A stretch of 64,000 nucleotides of DNA from Stereum hirsutum FP-91666 SS1 (Eukaryota > Basidiomycota > Agaricomycetes > Russulales > Stereaceae). Made by a program: the position numbers and the translations under genes. Shown here piece by piece: positions 1-11,099 of this stretch (positions within the stretch are counted from its first letter, which is position 1; the number at the start of each line of letters is the position of its first letter). The notes under the pieces were generated by a model. The model had not been told where the DNA came from and made no database searches. It worked only from the letters and a program-made list of their open reading frames with translations. The stretch spans positions 390,545-454,544 of the forward strand of contig NW_006763148.1 in the NCBI RefSeq assembly GCF_000264905.1. The letters run 5' to 3'.

Positions 1-1443
1 GCAGCGGTGGCGGCGGTGGGGTCGCCGATACCCGCACGAGTTCCCCAACCAGTCTGAAAGGCGAAAAAAAGATGCGTAAGTGAGAAGGCCAGGAGGCTTG
101 GGGAGGCGGAAGGATAAAGGGATAGCGATAGTGAAGACATACTTCGTGAAGCGTAAGCAACGCGTAAACCTTCATCACAGCGAAGTAATATCCAAACGCA
201 ATGAACGCCGGTACGTGAATGACATCTTGAGGACGATACCAAAGATGAGGGAGAAGCTTCGCCGTACGCGTAGCCGTCAGCCAAACCATGTAGGAGATGA
301 TGATATTCCTAAGATTCGATGCACGTATGAGTGAGACAGTCTGATACGAGAGGGAAAGGGGGTAAAGACGTACCACCAGGGTAAATGGAAGCCACCCTGA
401 TCCACAGGAATTGTGGACTTGTAGACGACGTAGCTGACCAGACAAGGTCCTACCAGTAGAGTGAACGGATTAAAAAGCTTGTCGACCTACATCCAACCAA
501 GAAAATCGATCAGCATTTCTCTCCATCACTCAAACGTGAAACGCAGGAAAGTCACCATAGTATACGCCACATAAGGATGGCTTGTCCAAATATGCCTCTC
601 CATGAATAAACTCCTCAGATCACTCCTCCACGTGTTCCTCGTCCACCTCAACACCTGCTTCAAAAACCTCCAGTTCGGCTTCATCGTACTCAACAGCTCC
701 GCCTCCTTACAAACCTGCACATACGTGCTCCACCCATGACTGACCATCCACCTCGTCAAAAACTTATCGTCACCACTGTTCAGGTGATACTTTCCCAACC
801 AATAGTCGTGCGTGAACCCGTGCAAGAACTCGGGGTCCTTGAGAATGACAGTGCGATAGGCGGCGGTACGTCCGGAGAGACAAGGGAGTCCGCCATCGAT
901 GTGTGTCGATGATGCGATCTCGATGTTTCGGATACTGAGACGCATGGCGGCGAGAACCTCCCAAACCGTCATATGATCACCGCAAGGCTGCACCCTCTGA
1001 CTCGTACCCACACCGCCCACCTTCTGATCCTCGAAACACGCTAACGTATATGGCATCAATGTCGGCGGCCAAATGGCGTCGTCGTCAGCGAAGAAGATGA
1101 TATCTGTCGTCGTATTCTTAATACCATGAGCCATCTGTAGTCGTTTGTTCGCGAAAGGGACGGTCAGGACACGAATACGTTCGGGGTCGACGGCATTAGC
1201 GAGATCCTGCAGAGGCCCGAGCATCTTCTCCTCGGTGATGATGATGATCTCCTTGGGCTTTCCAACGAGCCATGAGTGTGCGGCTTCTTTGAATTCCTCT
1301 CCGGCGTCGATAGTGGGTACGATGATAGTGACATCCTCTGAAGCAATGTATGTTGGGTTATCGGGGAGTGGGATGGGGCGGTAGACGAAAGCGGCGAGGA
1401 GACGGATGCAGTACCAGAGGTATCGGTAGAACCTGGAGATCAT
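1..1443 (-). CDS. Family 2 glycosyltransferase (Cps1-like polysaccharide synthase), 3' end outside window
   Basis: Membrane glycosyltransferase that would add sugars from a nucleotide donor to a growing polysaccharide. The ATG at 1443 opens a hydrophobic N-terminus, followed by the GT-A fold: VTIIVPT near residue 40, the metal/donor motif FFADDDA near residue 118, the acceptor motif SGDDKFLTRW near 225 and the QVLRWTRNTW (QxxRW) motif near 268. Exons read as 1443-556, 486-374, 308-143 and 53-beyond 1; each join is GT-AG and keeps frame. Exons 2-4 encode hydrophobic C-terminal helices (KLFNPFTLL, YMVWLTATRTAKLLPH, FIAFGYYFAVMKVY) and TGWGTRAGIG, as in fungal Cps1-type and hyaluronan-synthase-like enzymes. 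The family match is seen in motifs; the polysaccharide product is not known. The stop codon lies outside the window. Confidence 0.85.
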
Positions 1444-3482
1444 AAGAAAAGGGTCGTCAGCGAAACAGGTTCATTTCGATTGTGCCAAGAACAGAGTGGG
1501 AAGAATATAAAAAAACACAACGATGCTCCGCCAACAAACACTGAGCTCGCCGTGGAGCCCCAAAAAGATGAAGATGCTCGTGAGGAGCATGGAATCGGAG
1601 GTTTCTCACGTCAGTAATACGATGGATTACGTTCAAAAGGTTGAGCTACATTGATCTACGGTCGTTTCGGCGATATATGGTCTTTTCCTGTCATGCCGCT
1701 GACACCGCGCAAAGTGTGGCCAACGTCACACAAGACACGAAAGCGAAAAGCCCCATCGGTGCTGGCAAGCGAACGAAACCACCCGGCGGCGAAGGTGACG
1801 GAGTGGCCATATGTACTCCATCATTCCTCGAAGACGCCAAGAGAACACCGGCACTCTGCGCACTGATGCCCCATGAGCTCAAAAAAGGTATGGGGAACTC
1901 TTCATCGAGCGAGAGCCGACCACATCACCTTACTACGGACATTCGTTTAGATTGACTGCCAAGAGTACGGGACGAATGCACGGACACTAGACACGACAGA
2001 AGATGAAAGCAACCCGAGCGCCACATCATGATTTCCGAATCTATGGCAGTAAAGTCTCTAGGTCGCGACGGTTGACGAACCGAACAAGTTGCCGTGAATG
2101 TGCTGTCAATGAATGATACGCGATGGGAGGCATTCTTCTCCTCTCACGGACAGTGCCGACCGAGTGGTAACTCTCTTGTGCGATGTGGCATGGTGAAAAG
2201 ATGACCTTGTGTGCAACTGTTACTGCGGCCCTTTCGATGAGTACCAGCGGCCCCATGGTCGTATACCAGACGACGAGATATGTCTTAGTCACGACCATTG
2301 TGGCGGGCAGCACTATATCCCCTCCGCTGTTCAAAGCCGCAAACTGGACTCGGTCGGCGTCCACCGTCGACTATTAAATGAGTTCAATGGCGTCGTAACA
2401 CCGCGGATGCAAACGAGGGATGATGAAATTCCATCCATCGGAGACCTGTCATCGTCGTACTCGGTATGACGGAATAGATCAGTTCGACCGTCTAGCTCAC
2501 ACGCACATCTACGGATAGACGTGGCTAACGGTGCCAGCGGCAATGGAATGGCGAGATAACGTCGACAACGCCGTGCGTGCTTTCCCTTGCAAGCGACGTG
2601 GCTCCGATAACGAAGCATCATAACGCCATATGAGGGCGATGGACCACGCAATGATGGGCGAATTGCAGAACAGAAAGATGAGAAAAGACAGAAAATGAAG
2701 CTCACCCAATGACCCCAAATGGTACGACTAAATACTCCACCGAGACAAAGGAGCGAAAGTCAAAACATGAAACAGGTAGTGTAGAACGGAAAGGGACGCA
2801 CAGACAGGGAACTGGTCCGAAGTCAGATAGAGCATCGCACCGACGTTGCTGGCGCCGCGCTCGACGACGTCAGAGTGCGAGTATCAGACGGCCAAAGGAG
2901 TGAGGGCGCCGTCGACGGCGGTCGACTTGGGGTGTTCGGCGTCGTCGAGGGCGGGAGATGGAGGCAGGACGAGAAACGCGCTGACCGCCCAAGGCCCGCC
3001 AAGCCCGGCGAGCGCCTCAATTTGGTCCTGTTGCAGCATCCGACGCACGTGGCTCACACATGGATGTCCGTTTCAGTGGTTGTCGCCTTTTCCTCCAGCA
3101 TCTCCAAGTTCACGCCGCTCACAACATTGACTTGCCCACTCCTCTGGGTCTGTATCCTGAAGATGTCCTATTCTTGGTCAATCCTTTGCTGCTTTCTCAA
3201 CTGGAACTTCTCTATTTTTGCAATATTCTCATGCGCCAAAACCTTATTACATGGCTGTACCTTATCAAGGCCTCAATGGCCCGCTCTTCCACGGTACCTA
3301 TTTTGCGAAACGGGATTTACAGCTCTGAGTTTCTTTGCGCACTCGCCTTCCTTGTCTTGCATCAACGTACGGCCTGTATGTGGCTCACTCGTCAAAGGGC
3401 TGTCGGTCTTACTTATTCTCGAGTACATCTATCTCTCGGTTCCCGGAATGGTCGAATACAGGGTTTACTCGAAGGAAATAAT

Positions 3483-3541
3483 CTGACACGATCATACACG
3501 GTATCATTCGCAATCTGCCGTAGATAAGATATATAAAGATC
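3483..3541 (+). repeat. Paralogous flank of the Harbinger-like element (empty-site copy)
   Basis: This stretch matches the reverse complement of about 6213-6271 at roughly 48 of 57 positions, including an uninterrupted TGCCGTAGATAAGATATATA. The match stops exactly where the element at 5223-6209 begins, so this copy lacks the insertion. It also contains the TATATAAA about 60 bases before the K1 start codon, so the repeat may carry promoter sequence. Confidence 0.6.
3530..3538 (+). promoter_or_regulatory. TATA-like box of K1
   Basis: TATATAAAG lies about 60 bases upstream of the K1 ATG at 3597, a plausible distance for a fungal core promoter. It is part of a repeated segment (3483-3541). Function is inferred from position only. 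Confidence 0.35.
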
Positions 3542-3596
3542 GTAAAGGTCTCAACGTTAACGTGGATGGGCTCATTGTCCCTCCAACCATTCCAAC

Positions 3597-4731
3597 ATGA
3601 GCAGCAGTGAAAAGACGACCCCCTTGGTGAGCATTACACGCTTTCTTTTGTTAGCGGCTGCACTAAACGGGTCACAGCCTCCGAACGTATTCGATTCCAT
3701 TTCCATAGATAATCTTCTCTTCCGAAGTGTCAAAGGCGCCACAACTGAACTACCCGCGATCCTTCATCGTTTCTCCCCTCCCCTTGATCTCGTTGACGTA
3801 TACCCTCATCCAAGTCTCACCCCGTTCATCAGAACGCGGTCACCGAAATGCTGTCTCCCTAACGGCGCTCCACCACGAAGGCCATCCAACCTTCCTCCTC
3901 CCGGGGATCTTAAACTATCCTTCAGTCTGGGCCCCTCCCTGGGCTCTGGCCACTCTGGGATCGTCTATGAGGCTCACAACGTCTTCATCAGCCCCGCCGA
4001 GAATAGCTCCTCCATCGACTCTCCTCCCGTTTATCTGCCTCCCCTCGTTGTCAAAGTCGCCCACAGAAATCGCTGCCAGTCTCTCGTTCGGGAGGCCTGG
4101 TTCTACGACGAGATGGAGTGCTTACAGGGCGCTTCGATAGCGCGGTGCTACGGCTGCTTCGAGCTCGAACTCAGAAGAGGATGGCGCGTTCGTCCATGGC
4201 AGAACGACGGAGAATGGGTCACCATTGGCTCCGATTACGATAGGATACCAGACTACGCACGATACCCTCCCGATATCGCCAGAGAAGCTGGAATCGCACC
4301 ACATCCGCTGCTGACAGACTTGGTCATGGAACGTGATCGGCTGTTTGTGCTTGTTCTCGAGCGGTTGGGAGACGAACTATCATCCAGGGTCCTGCACTCA
4401 GAAGCCGAAAAGTGCGTATCTGTCTCTTTCTCAAGACGACCGATATTGATTACCTCCGTTATCCTTATCCAGAGAGGACATTAGGAATATCTACAAAGAT
4501 GTTGCCACTCTCGGCATATCGCTCGCGACCGACGTCCGGCCGAGCAACATCCTCACCGCTCCGCCCTGTCCTCCCGGCCTTCCCAGTCTTCCGTCTCCTT
4601 TCACAAACGTGCGTCATGCGTTCCGTTTAGTTGACTTCGAGTTAGCACAGAAGACGGCTTGGACGGCGAGGTCCATCACGGGTGATCAGCAATCTTGGGT
4701 GGATAATATGTTCCACTGTCTACCTTACTAG
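3597..4731 (+). CDS. K1: kinase-like array protein, C-terminus cut by a nonsense codon
   Basis: First member of the array family; substrate and role unknown. Exons 3597-3626 (leader MSSSEKTTPL), 3678-4411 and 4473-4731 give about 340 residues. Exon 2 begins PPNVFDSISIDNLLF and carries the family marks: YPHP (residue ~50), a glycine loop GSGHSGIVYEA (~120), VAIK-like LVVKV (~152), REAWFYDEMECLQG (alpha-C region), RCYGCFEL (beta-4), then APHPLL and VLERLGDEL. Exon 3 has the catalytic loop DVRPSNIL (Asp and Asn kept, His absent) and VDFELAQKT in place of DFG. The frame stops at TAG 4729, but stays open after it to another TAG at 4801 and encodes LPKTK...MPPATP, resembling the tails of K5 and K6. 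PY-stop-LP against PYYLP in K6 indicates one Tyr-to-stop change. Probably still functional because only the tail is lost. Confidence 0.8.
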
Positions 4732-5222
4732 CTGCCCAAAACAAAACCCCGTAGCACTCTGACTCCTTCCACCAGTCTTCCGATGCCTCCTGCGACTCCT
4801 TAGAGCCCTTTGATTTTGATTATGTTATCATGTTCTTCGGAAATGCATTCAATCTGGTCTTCGTTCCTCTTGATTTAGGATGCTTGTTGCGGGGACAATG
4901 CTATCACATTCAAAGCATAATTCCGCATACTACTGCCAGCGAGCCAAATGATTACTCTGTCCTTCCTCCGCTACATGATCAAGATGAACTTCAGGGAGAA
5001 TCAGATTCCTCCTGTACAGAGCTCTGGGTTTCTTGGTGGGCTCGCACTTATCTGGCATCAGCGTACCCTGTAAGTATGCTCTCTTTCTCGAACAGTTCTA
5101 ATATATCTCTCGGTTCCCGTAGGCTTACCAGTGGTACGGGCGCTGCGTCGCCTGGGTCAGCCATCGATGGTGGGTTAAAGGTGGGAAGCTTCGGACTGAG
5201 GATAATCGACGTGAGATCCTTA
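4732..5222. other. K1 3' flank, homologous to the K5 3' flank
   Basis: The stretch 4801-4880 (TAGAGCCC, then TGTTCTTCGGAAATGCATTC and CTGGTCTTCGT) matches 12319-12400 behind K5, so K1 and K5 share untranslated sequence from a common duplication. The rest up to the transposon border at 5223 shows no gene I can support. An open stretch from 4830 has no known domain and crosses the transposon boundary. Confidence 0.5.
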
Positions 5223-6209
5223 GGGTGCATTCGGCAACCGAGAGCGGCAGATTCTCACCGGATTTCCAGCCACGGATTTCGTCCTCGGCGGCTGGCGCCG
5301 AGCCTTCTTCACACTCCGACACTGTCACGGTGGCTACGTGCTTTCGCCACCTCTTATGCGTACCATAACGATAACAGACGACCATTCCACTTTCTCGCAT
5401 GAAGGCTTTCTGAAGCAGACAATCCCTACTCTGAAATGTTTGTTTCTTAATTTCATCTGCAGAGTCATGTTCTGCCGTCCGTTATGAGTCGGGAAGTACG
5501 TGAAACTGACTGGCTCTCGCCACTTTGCCTACTAGCTTTGTCTGCCATGTGGCATCGCCCTCCCCTCATCCAGCATACGCTCTGGAGCCCTGATGATACC
5601 TTAATCGCGTGCTATAGTGTTCGTGATGAAGATTTGTGTACGAAAACCTCGGTTATACTTACACGGAGCCCTTCCATCCTTGAAGGTGGCAACAAGGTGG
5701 CAACCAAGTGGCAACAGCTAGTAAGTAGTACCTCTAGGAAAAGGTCGTGTAATAATAGCAATAAGTCATAATATAGTCGTAAGAGGCAGCTCAAGAGAGA
5801 TGTCGACAGTGCCTCAGATGTCTTGCTTGCCTCTTCCTCTACATTTTGTCACTGTTGATGTTTGTGGTCCCATAGACTCGAAATCATACTGCAAAATTAA
5901 CAACTGTGCCTTGATAGATCTGTCTTCGAGTGGTCACATCGTAAATATGCATTTATCTCTGAACGAGATGCTACGATTGGTGGTCTAGCCAAACGACGAC
6001 GACAAGACGACGAACTCGCGCAAAGGTGCCACTGAAGAATGAAGTGGCAAAGCACTCCGGAGTCACATCAGTCACGCAATATGTGCGCGGCAGGGTTCGG
6101 CAGGCACCACGGCTGCCGAAGAAGCCACGAAATCCGAGAATCCAGATTCTTTCGTTTTGGCAGGAGAATCCGCCGGAAATCAAACCGCTCTCGGTTGCCG
6201 AATGCACCC
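5223..6209. mobile_element. PIF/Harbinger-like non-autonomous element with 25-bp TIRs and TTA duplication
   Basis: Perfect 25-base terminal inverted repeats begin GGGTGCATTCGGCAACCG at 5223-5247 and end at 6185-6209. Both sides are flanked by TTA (5220-5222 and 6210-6212), the 3-base target duplication typical of PIF/Harbinger elements. The inner arms also resemble each other in part (GGATTTCGT..CTTCGGC). The 987 bp interior has no recognisable transposase, so it is a MITE-like derivative. A paralogous empty flank at 3483-3541 supports the right border. It ends about 140 bases before exon 2 of K2 and may have disturbed the 5' end of that gene. Confidence 0.7.
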
Positions 6210-6350
6210 TTATATATCTTATCTACGGCAAATCGCGAATGACTCCGCGCAGGATCGTGTCAGATCGTGTCAGATCGGCTTTTTCGAGCAGGACACTTTG
6301 TTCGAGCATTCCTTCATGGCCATCGAATATACTTATAGTTCTATACGAAG

Positions 6351-7456
6351 GCTCAGAACGCATTCAGCTCCATCACCATCGAAGGTCTCGTATTCCGAAG
6401 GATCGATGGTGTTCATACACAGTTTCCCGCTACCCTTTCCCGTTTCTCCGTCCCGAGAACACTCATCGACATATACCCTCACCCAGCTATCGAATCATTC
6501 ATCAGCACTCGTCCTCGTTCAGCATACTCACCCAGGGGACCACAAGACCGTCGGCCATCCAAATTGCCTCCTCCTGGCCATCTCAACCTCAAATTCAGCC
6601 TTGGGGAAGTCGTTGGTTCTGGACGCTCAGGCATCGTTTATGATATTTCTCAGTCTCACATCTCTGGAGAACCCGACGCTGGTGATCCTCTCGTTGGACA
6701 TTTGCCCCCTCTCGTAGCGAAGATAGGTCGTCAGAATCGTTGTCAATCCATCGCCCACGAAACATGGTTCTACGACGAAATGGAATATATTCAGGGCTCT
6801 TCAATCGCACGATGCTACGGGTGCTACGAACTCAAGCTCGAAACAGGTTGGCGCGTGAATCCTTGGGAAGATGCGAGTCATGAGGCGTATGATGATTCGC
6901 TTGACACCTGCCCGAACTTCAAAAGGTATCCTGCCATCGCGGCCAGGGAAGCGGAGATTCTGCCTCATCCTTTACTCAGAGACCTTGTGTATACGACGGA
7001 TCGGGTATTCGTGATTCTTCTTGAGAAGCTGGGGTGTGAGATATCGGGAGGTTATCAATATGCAGAGTCTGTGCAGTAAGTCGATCATCTTATGTCCTTC
7101 ATTCGAGTCGTTAACAAGTTATCGCCGTACGTTCTTTCGTCGGTTGACCAGGGCGGATATAAAAGGCCTATACAAAGATGTCGCCACCATGGGCATCACA
7201 CTTGCCAATTGCATCGGTCCCAAAAACATCCTCGTCGCGCCTTCTTCTCCTACGAGTCTACCCAGCCTACCCTCGCCATTTACCAAGCGCGTACATCAAT
7301 GGCGGCTCATCGATTTTGACAGGGCGAGGAAGACGCCATGGACGCGCAAGACGATCTCTGTTGATCAAATGTCTGGATAATATGTTCGACACCCTTCCGC
7401 TGTTTATGCCGAACGAGGATTTTAAGCCCCCTGAGGATGACTCGGATGTGGTCTGA
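6351..7456 (+). pseudogene. K2: kinase-like array member, degenerate (no clear exon 1, loop Asp lost, frameshift)
   Basis: Exon 2 (6351-7075) starts AQNAFSSITIEGLVF and keeps YPHP, GSGRSGIVYD, LVAKIG, WFYDEMEYIQG, RCYGCYEL and LLEKLG. Exon 3 starts at 7152 (ADIKGLYKDVA). The catalytic loop reads CIGPKNIL: the Asp kept by most copies is Cys here, the Asn is kept. The DFG position is IDFDRA. After SVDQ the frame hits TAA at 7377-7379; a shifted frame continues with CLDNMFDTLPLFMP, the normal family tail, to a stop ending at 7456, so there is a small indel near 7368. No leader exon with a good donor lies between the upstream element (ending 6209) and 6351; the best candidate is ATG 6239. I judge this a recent pseudogene, or a gene with a shortened tail. 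Confidence 0.7.
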
Positions 7457-7975
7457 ATTGGTGAGGTTGATATTTCCTATCGTCTTGATGAAGACTCCTG
7501 CGTATAGATCCTGCTTGCTTGTGCTGTATATAATTGTTTGATTCGTCCCAATATGCAACTGTTTGATCTGTTTGATCTGAGAGTATCTTGATAGATTCGC
7601 AAAAGGCAAACACGAGTCCGACAGACGTACAGCGAGAATTATTACTTGTTCGAGCACGAAGAAAAAGAAAATTCATGGTCGTTGCACATGCTTGATACAT
7701 CAAACAATATAGAAACATTGTAGACAGCGATGCGCCTAGTGCACCGCCCATTTAGCATCAAATCCTCTTTGGGGGGTTCAAAAGAAAGAGACACGGACCC
7801 ATGGGAGCATCCCGCATTCACCCGACGTTCCCATGCTCACATGATCAATCTTCGCCATGTTCGTGTGGGCTGCAGCAGGATTTCCCCACCGTACTTCACC
7901 AGCTTGTTCCTTGTCCAACGCTTTTCCCTGCTCATACTACAGATCCACGTGGCTGCGAGCGAAATCTGTGAGCCC
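7457..7975. other. Spacer between K2 and K3
   Basis: About 0.5 kb with no supported gene. A plus-strand open frame enters from 7730 and runs into K3 without a stop, with an in-frame ATG at 7841 that could be an alternative K3 start. The encoded sequence there is not family-like. Confidence 0.4.
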
Positions 7976-9151
7976 ATGGTATGTATTGCCTCGATCATAT
8001 ACTCACCCTCGGTATGCTTACACCCTGTGCTCCAGGCTCAGAATACATTCGACACCATCAAGATAGAGGATCTGCTTCGTAGAGTCGGGAACGAGAATCG
8101 GACATTACACTCTGCTACTCTGTCTCGCATGACTATCCCAGAGAATCTCATCGCCCCTTATCCTCATCCTGACTTAATAGATTCAGAATACATGGAAGGT
8201 TTTATGCGACCGGAGAAGTTTCACGAGCCGAACGGTCCGCTTCCTCGGCCACCTTCGAAGCTTCCTCCTCCTGCGCATGCCACCCTCTCTTTCAAGCTCG
8301 GAAGACGTATGGCTTCTGGGATGACGGGCGTCGTCTATGAGGCCATTGATGTCCGCATCGCTCCCTCCCCCGACCACGGTACTAAGCCCACTGGTTACCT
8401 TCCTCCTCTTGTGGTTAAAATCGGTCGGAGTAATCGCTGCATGTCCATGGGGCGCGAGGCCTGGTTCTACAATGAGATGGAGTCTTTGCAGGGCATCGCC
8501 ATCGCTCGGTGCTACGGCTGCTTTGAGCTCGAGTTGCAAAGGGGTATGCTCGCTGAGCCGTGGCAGGATCGGCTCAACAGGACCGACTACGACAATGAAT
8601 ATGACGAACTGCCCGATTTTATAGAATATCCTGAAGAGGCTCTGGAGGAGAAGGAGGTGGACCCTCATCCCCTACTCAAGAAACTCATTAAAGCTCGTAA
8701 TCGTCTCTGTATCACTGTCCTCGAGCGTCTAGGGCCCGCGCTCGAGCCGGGTGTCGTACATCCTCTAGAATCCCGGCACGTCCTCTTCTCTTTTGCACTC
8801 ACGTCATCCCCTTACATCGTTGTCCACCATTCATTTCTTAGGGAGGAGATAAAATCTATGTACACCAATACTGCTGCCCTCGGAGTTCACCTCTCGGACA
8901 CCATCGTCCGCCAGAACATCCTACACGCACCCAAGTCTCCACCCGGAATCCCTTCCCAGGTCTCTCCTTTCACTGGACGCACGCACGCATGGCGCGCAGT
9001 CGGTTTTGGTGGCGCGATAAAGATTCTTTATAAACGCTGGCTTACAGACGGGGAACAAGACGAGTGGGTTGATGTTATGTGGGCAAGCATTGCCTACTTG
9101 GGCAGTATACCCAGCGACGATTCCGTTTGGCCTCCTGGTTTGACTGCTTGA
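7976..9151 (+). CDS. K3: kinase-like array protein without loop Asp or DFG Asp
   Basis: Exon 2 (8036-8775) begins AQNTFDTIKIEDLLRR and carries YPHP, a glycine loop ASGMTGVVYEA, LVVKIG, REAWFYNEMESLQG, RCYGCFEL and VLERLGP. Exon 3 (8842-9151) has IKSMYTNTAALGVHLSDT, where the loop reads TIVRQNIL (Asp to Thr, Asn kept), and AVGFGGA at the DFG position (Asp to Gly). It is therefore predicted to lack normal phosphotransfer. The leader exon is uncertain: by analogy with K4 it may be only ATG 7976-7978 followed by GTATGT, or begin at the in-frame ATG 7841. The second intron (8776-8841) appears to use a GC donor (GCACGT) where K7 and K11 have GTACGT. Both introns are multiples of three without stops, so an unspliced transcript would also be translatable. 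Groups with K4 and K7 by shared motifs. Confidence 0.75.
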   Translation: MVCIASIIYSPSVCLHPVLQAQNTFDTIKIEDLLRRVGNENRTLHSATLSRMTIPENLIAPYPHPDLIDSEYMEGFMRPEKFHEPNGPLPRPPSKLPPPAHATLSFKLGRRMASGMTGVVYEAIDVRIAPSPDHGTKPTGYLPPLVVKIGRSNRCMSMGREAWFYNEMESLQGIAIARCYGCFELELQRGMLAEPWQDRLNRTDYDNEYDELPDFIEYPEEALEEKEVDPHPLLKKLIKARNRLCITVLERLGPALEPGVVHPLESRHVLFSFALTSSPYIVVHHSFLREEIKSMYTNTAALGVHLSDTIVRQNILHAPKSPPGIPSQVSPFTGRTHAWRAVGFGGAIKILYKRWLTDGEQDEWVDVMWASIAYLGSIPSDDSVWPPGLTA

Positions 9152-9533
9152 TGGGTCGTTGACGTTGACCCGGACCCCGTTTACCAGTGCTCCAGTGTAT
9201 GTTTTCGGTATCTTTCATTTTGCTCTTATTTGTGTCCAGCGCAAAGTGCGTTTTTCTTTGCGATCAGGGCCGTTGTCCTCATACCACGCAGAGCACTTAT
9301 CTGTACGAACTAAAATACATCCTCTGCTCGATTTACTTCTGTCGAATCTGATTTTTCCCCCTCGTGAGTCATCAAGCGGGCCACATCTGCGCCACACAGC
9401 ATTCGTGTCAGTGGCCCGGTCTGCCACGCGCACGCGTTTGAACTTTCAGCGGAGCTTGCCTTTGGACCACGTTGATAACCGCACCTCTCCCTACCTCTCC
9501 TATACGAGCAGGACTACTCCAGATATCCTACCG
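9152..9533. other. Spacer between K3 and K4
   Basis: Intergenic, about 380 bases. A plus-strand frame from 9159 is open up to the K4 start codon, but its sequence is not family-like and I do not count it as coding. Confidence 0.4.
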
Positions 9534-10739
9534 ATGGTGAGTATGGAGTCAGTCTTCCTCCTTGTGTATCTCGCTAACGTTCTCTTCCGTTGTGTATGAA
9601 GGCCCAAAATTCATTCGATTCCATCGTGATCAATGGCCTCGTGTACCGCAAGGAGTCTGACATCAAGAAATTCGAGCCGGCGACACTCGATCACGCGATT
9701 CTCCCAGCCAATCTTATTGACCCTTATCCCCACCCAGACCTTGAGGAATGGACTGGTAGAAGACCTGACGAATGCTACGAGCCCGGTGGACCGATTCCAC
9801 GCCCTCCCTCCACCCTTCCACCTCCCGCACACTCCACCCTCTCTTTCAGCCTCGGCGAAGCCGTCAGTCGCGGTCGTTCCGGTATCATTTTTGACGCTGC
9901 CGATGTTTGCGTTGTCCCCCGCGATGGAAATGAAGCCCCGACAGGCTACCTGCCGCCCCTCGTTGTCAGAATCGGCCGATCTAATCGTTGTTATTCTCTC
10001 GCTCGCGAGGCCTGGTTCCACGAAGAGATGGAGTGTATCCAAGGTATCGCAATTGCGAGGTGCTATGGTTGCTTCGAGATGGAATTACCTCGCGGACGTT
10101 TTGTATATCCATGGCAAGAGCCTCTCTTCGCGACCGAAGATGATGATGACCGTGACGAGTTCATCGACTTCGATGAATACCCCGCCGAGGCGACGCGTGA
10201 AACTGGTGTCGCTCCTCATCCTCTTTTGGCTGAGCTCATTCGACAAGATCGACACGTGCTTGTCCTCGTTCTGGAGTGTTTGGGGCCCCGACTTCCTACG
10301 GGCACCAGGCATCCAGAGGATGTGCAGTGAGTCTCGGTCTTTCTTCATTTCTCTGTAAATTTCTTGTTCATTGACACGTCAAATATGTAGGGAAGATATC
10401 AAGGGTGTATACGACAACCTCGGAGCTCTTGGAGTCCAAGTCGGAGATAGTCTGATCTCCGAGAATATCCTCGCTGCGCCATGTTCTCCTCCTGGCATCC
10501 CTAGTCGGCTATCCCCTTTCACGCACCGTACGCACGCCTGGCGTGCTATTGACTTTGAGAGTGCATTCAAGGTTCCCTATACCCGTGAGGTTACGTGGCA
10601 TGACCACGGCAGCTGGTTAACCAACATGTTTCCTTACATTCGCAGCCGTAGGCCCGACGCGGACTCCCGGTCTTCTTCTCCTGAATCTGTTCCAACGACA
10701 CCAGAGCCAATTAGTAGTGGGGAAGACGAATACGACTAG
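9534..10739 (+). CDS. K4: kinase-like array protein with Arg for the VAIK Lys
   Basis: Exons 9534-9536 (the start codon alone, followed by GTGAGT), 9602-10326 and 10391-10739 give about 358 residues. The first exon is the least certain part; a longer upstream frame is also open. Exon 2 starts AQNSFDSIVINGLVYRK, with YPHP, RPPSTLPPP, a glycine loop SRGRSGIIFDA (first Gly replaced), LVVRIG (Lys to Arg), REAWFHEEMECIQG, RCYGCFEM and LECLGP. Exon 3 has EDIKGVYDN and SLISENIL in the loop (Asp to Ser, Asn kept), then RAIDFESAFKV. The tail is acidic and Ser-rich (RSSSPESVPTTPEP...EDEYD). With Lys and loop Asp both changed, a conventional kinase mechanism is unlikely. Confidence 0.78.
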
Positions 10740-11099
10740 ATACAGATTGGAGTATATGTCGCATCGTGGCACTGAAGGCTGTCATACTTGTTTTGTTTCG
10801 TGGGTCTTGTACGTCTGTTGATCGTAAATTGTGTGTTCTACTTTGCCCTAGGAAATTTGACACGAAGATTTCTTAGTATCTCAAAACGCTACGAGTGAAC
10901 TGCGGAGTTGTACATATATTATTGTGAAACAAAGAGGTTTGCGCTGCGTGACCAGGGCCACACTTATCCTCAAGCCTCAACGCCACACATTGGTGTCCGA
11001 GTGCACGTGGTCCAGCGTGGTCCACACGCTCAAAGTTCGAACGCGAATCTTTGACTCGTTCGAATCCTCAGTGTCGTGCATCGTCAATCAGCGTCCAGC
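10740..11099. other. Spacer between K4 and K5
   Basis: 360 bases, including the K4 3' flank and K5 upstream region. No gene, clear TATA box or repeat seen. Confidence 0.4.

Larger units (their letters stand above)
1444..3596. other. Gene-poor spacer between the glycosyltransferase and K1
   Basis: About 2.1 kb between two divergent genes. Open stretches up to about 200 codons exist on both strands (for example 2875-3486 plus and 2705-2331 minus), but none has a recognisable domain or a convincing splice pattern. The last 110 bases hold a sequence also present near 6213-6271 (see the repeat at 3483) and a TATA-like box. I see no gene here. Confidence 0.5.

Noticed and set aside
3060..3527. 155-codon plus-strand open frame before K1
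   Set aside because: Leucine-rich by composition but without a known domain; overlaps another open frame and the repeat at 3483.
4830..5402. 190-codon plus-strand open frame behind K1
   Set aside because: It runs from the conserved K1/K5 3' flank across the transposon border at 5223, so it is not one gene.
6026..6643. 205-codon plus-strand open frame at the start of K2
   Set aside because: Overlaps the transposon end and K2 exon 2 in a non-family frame.
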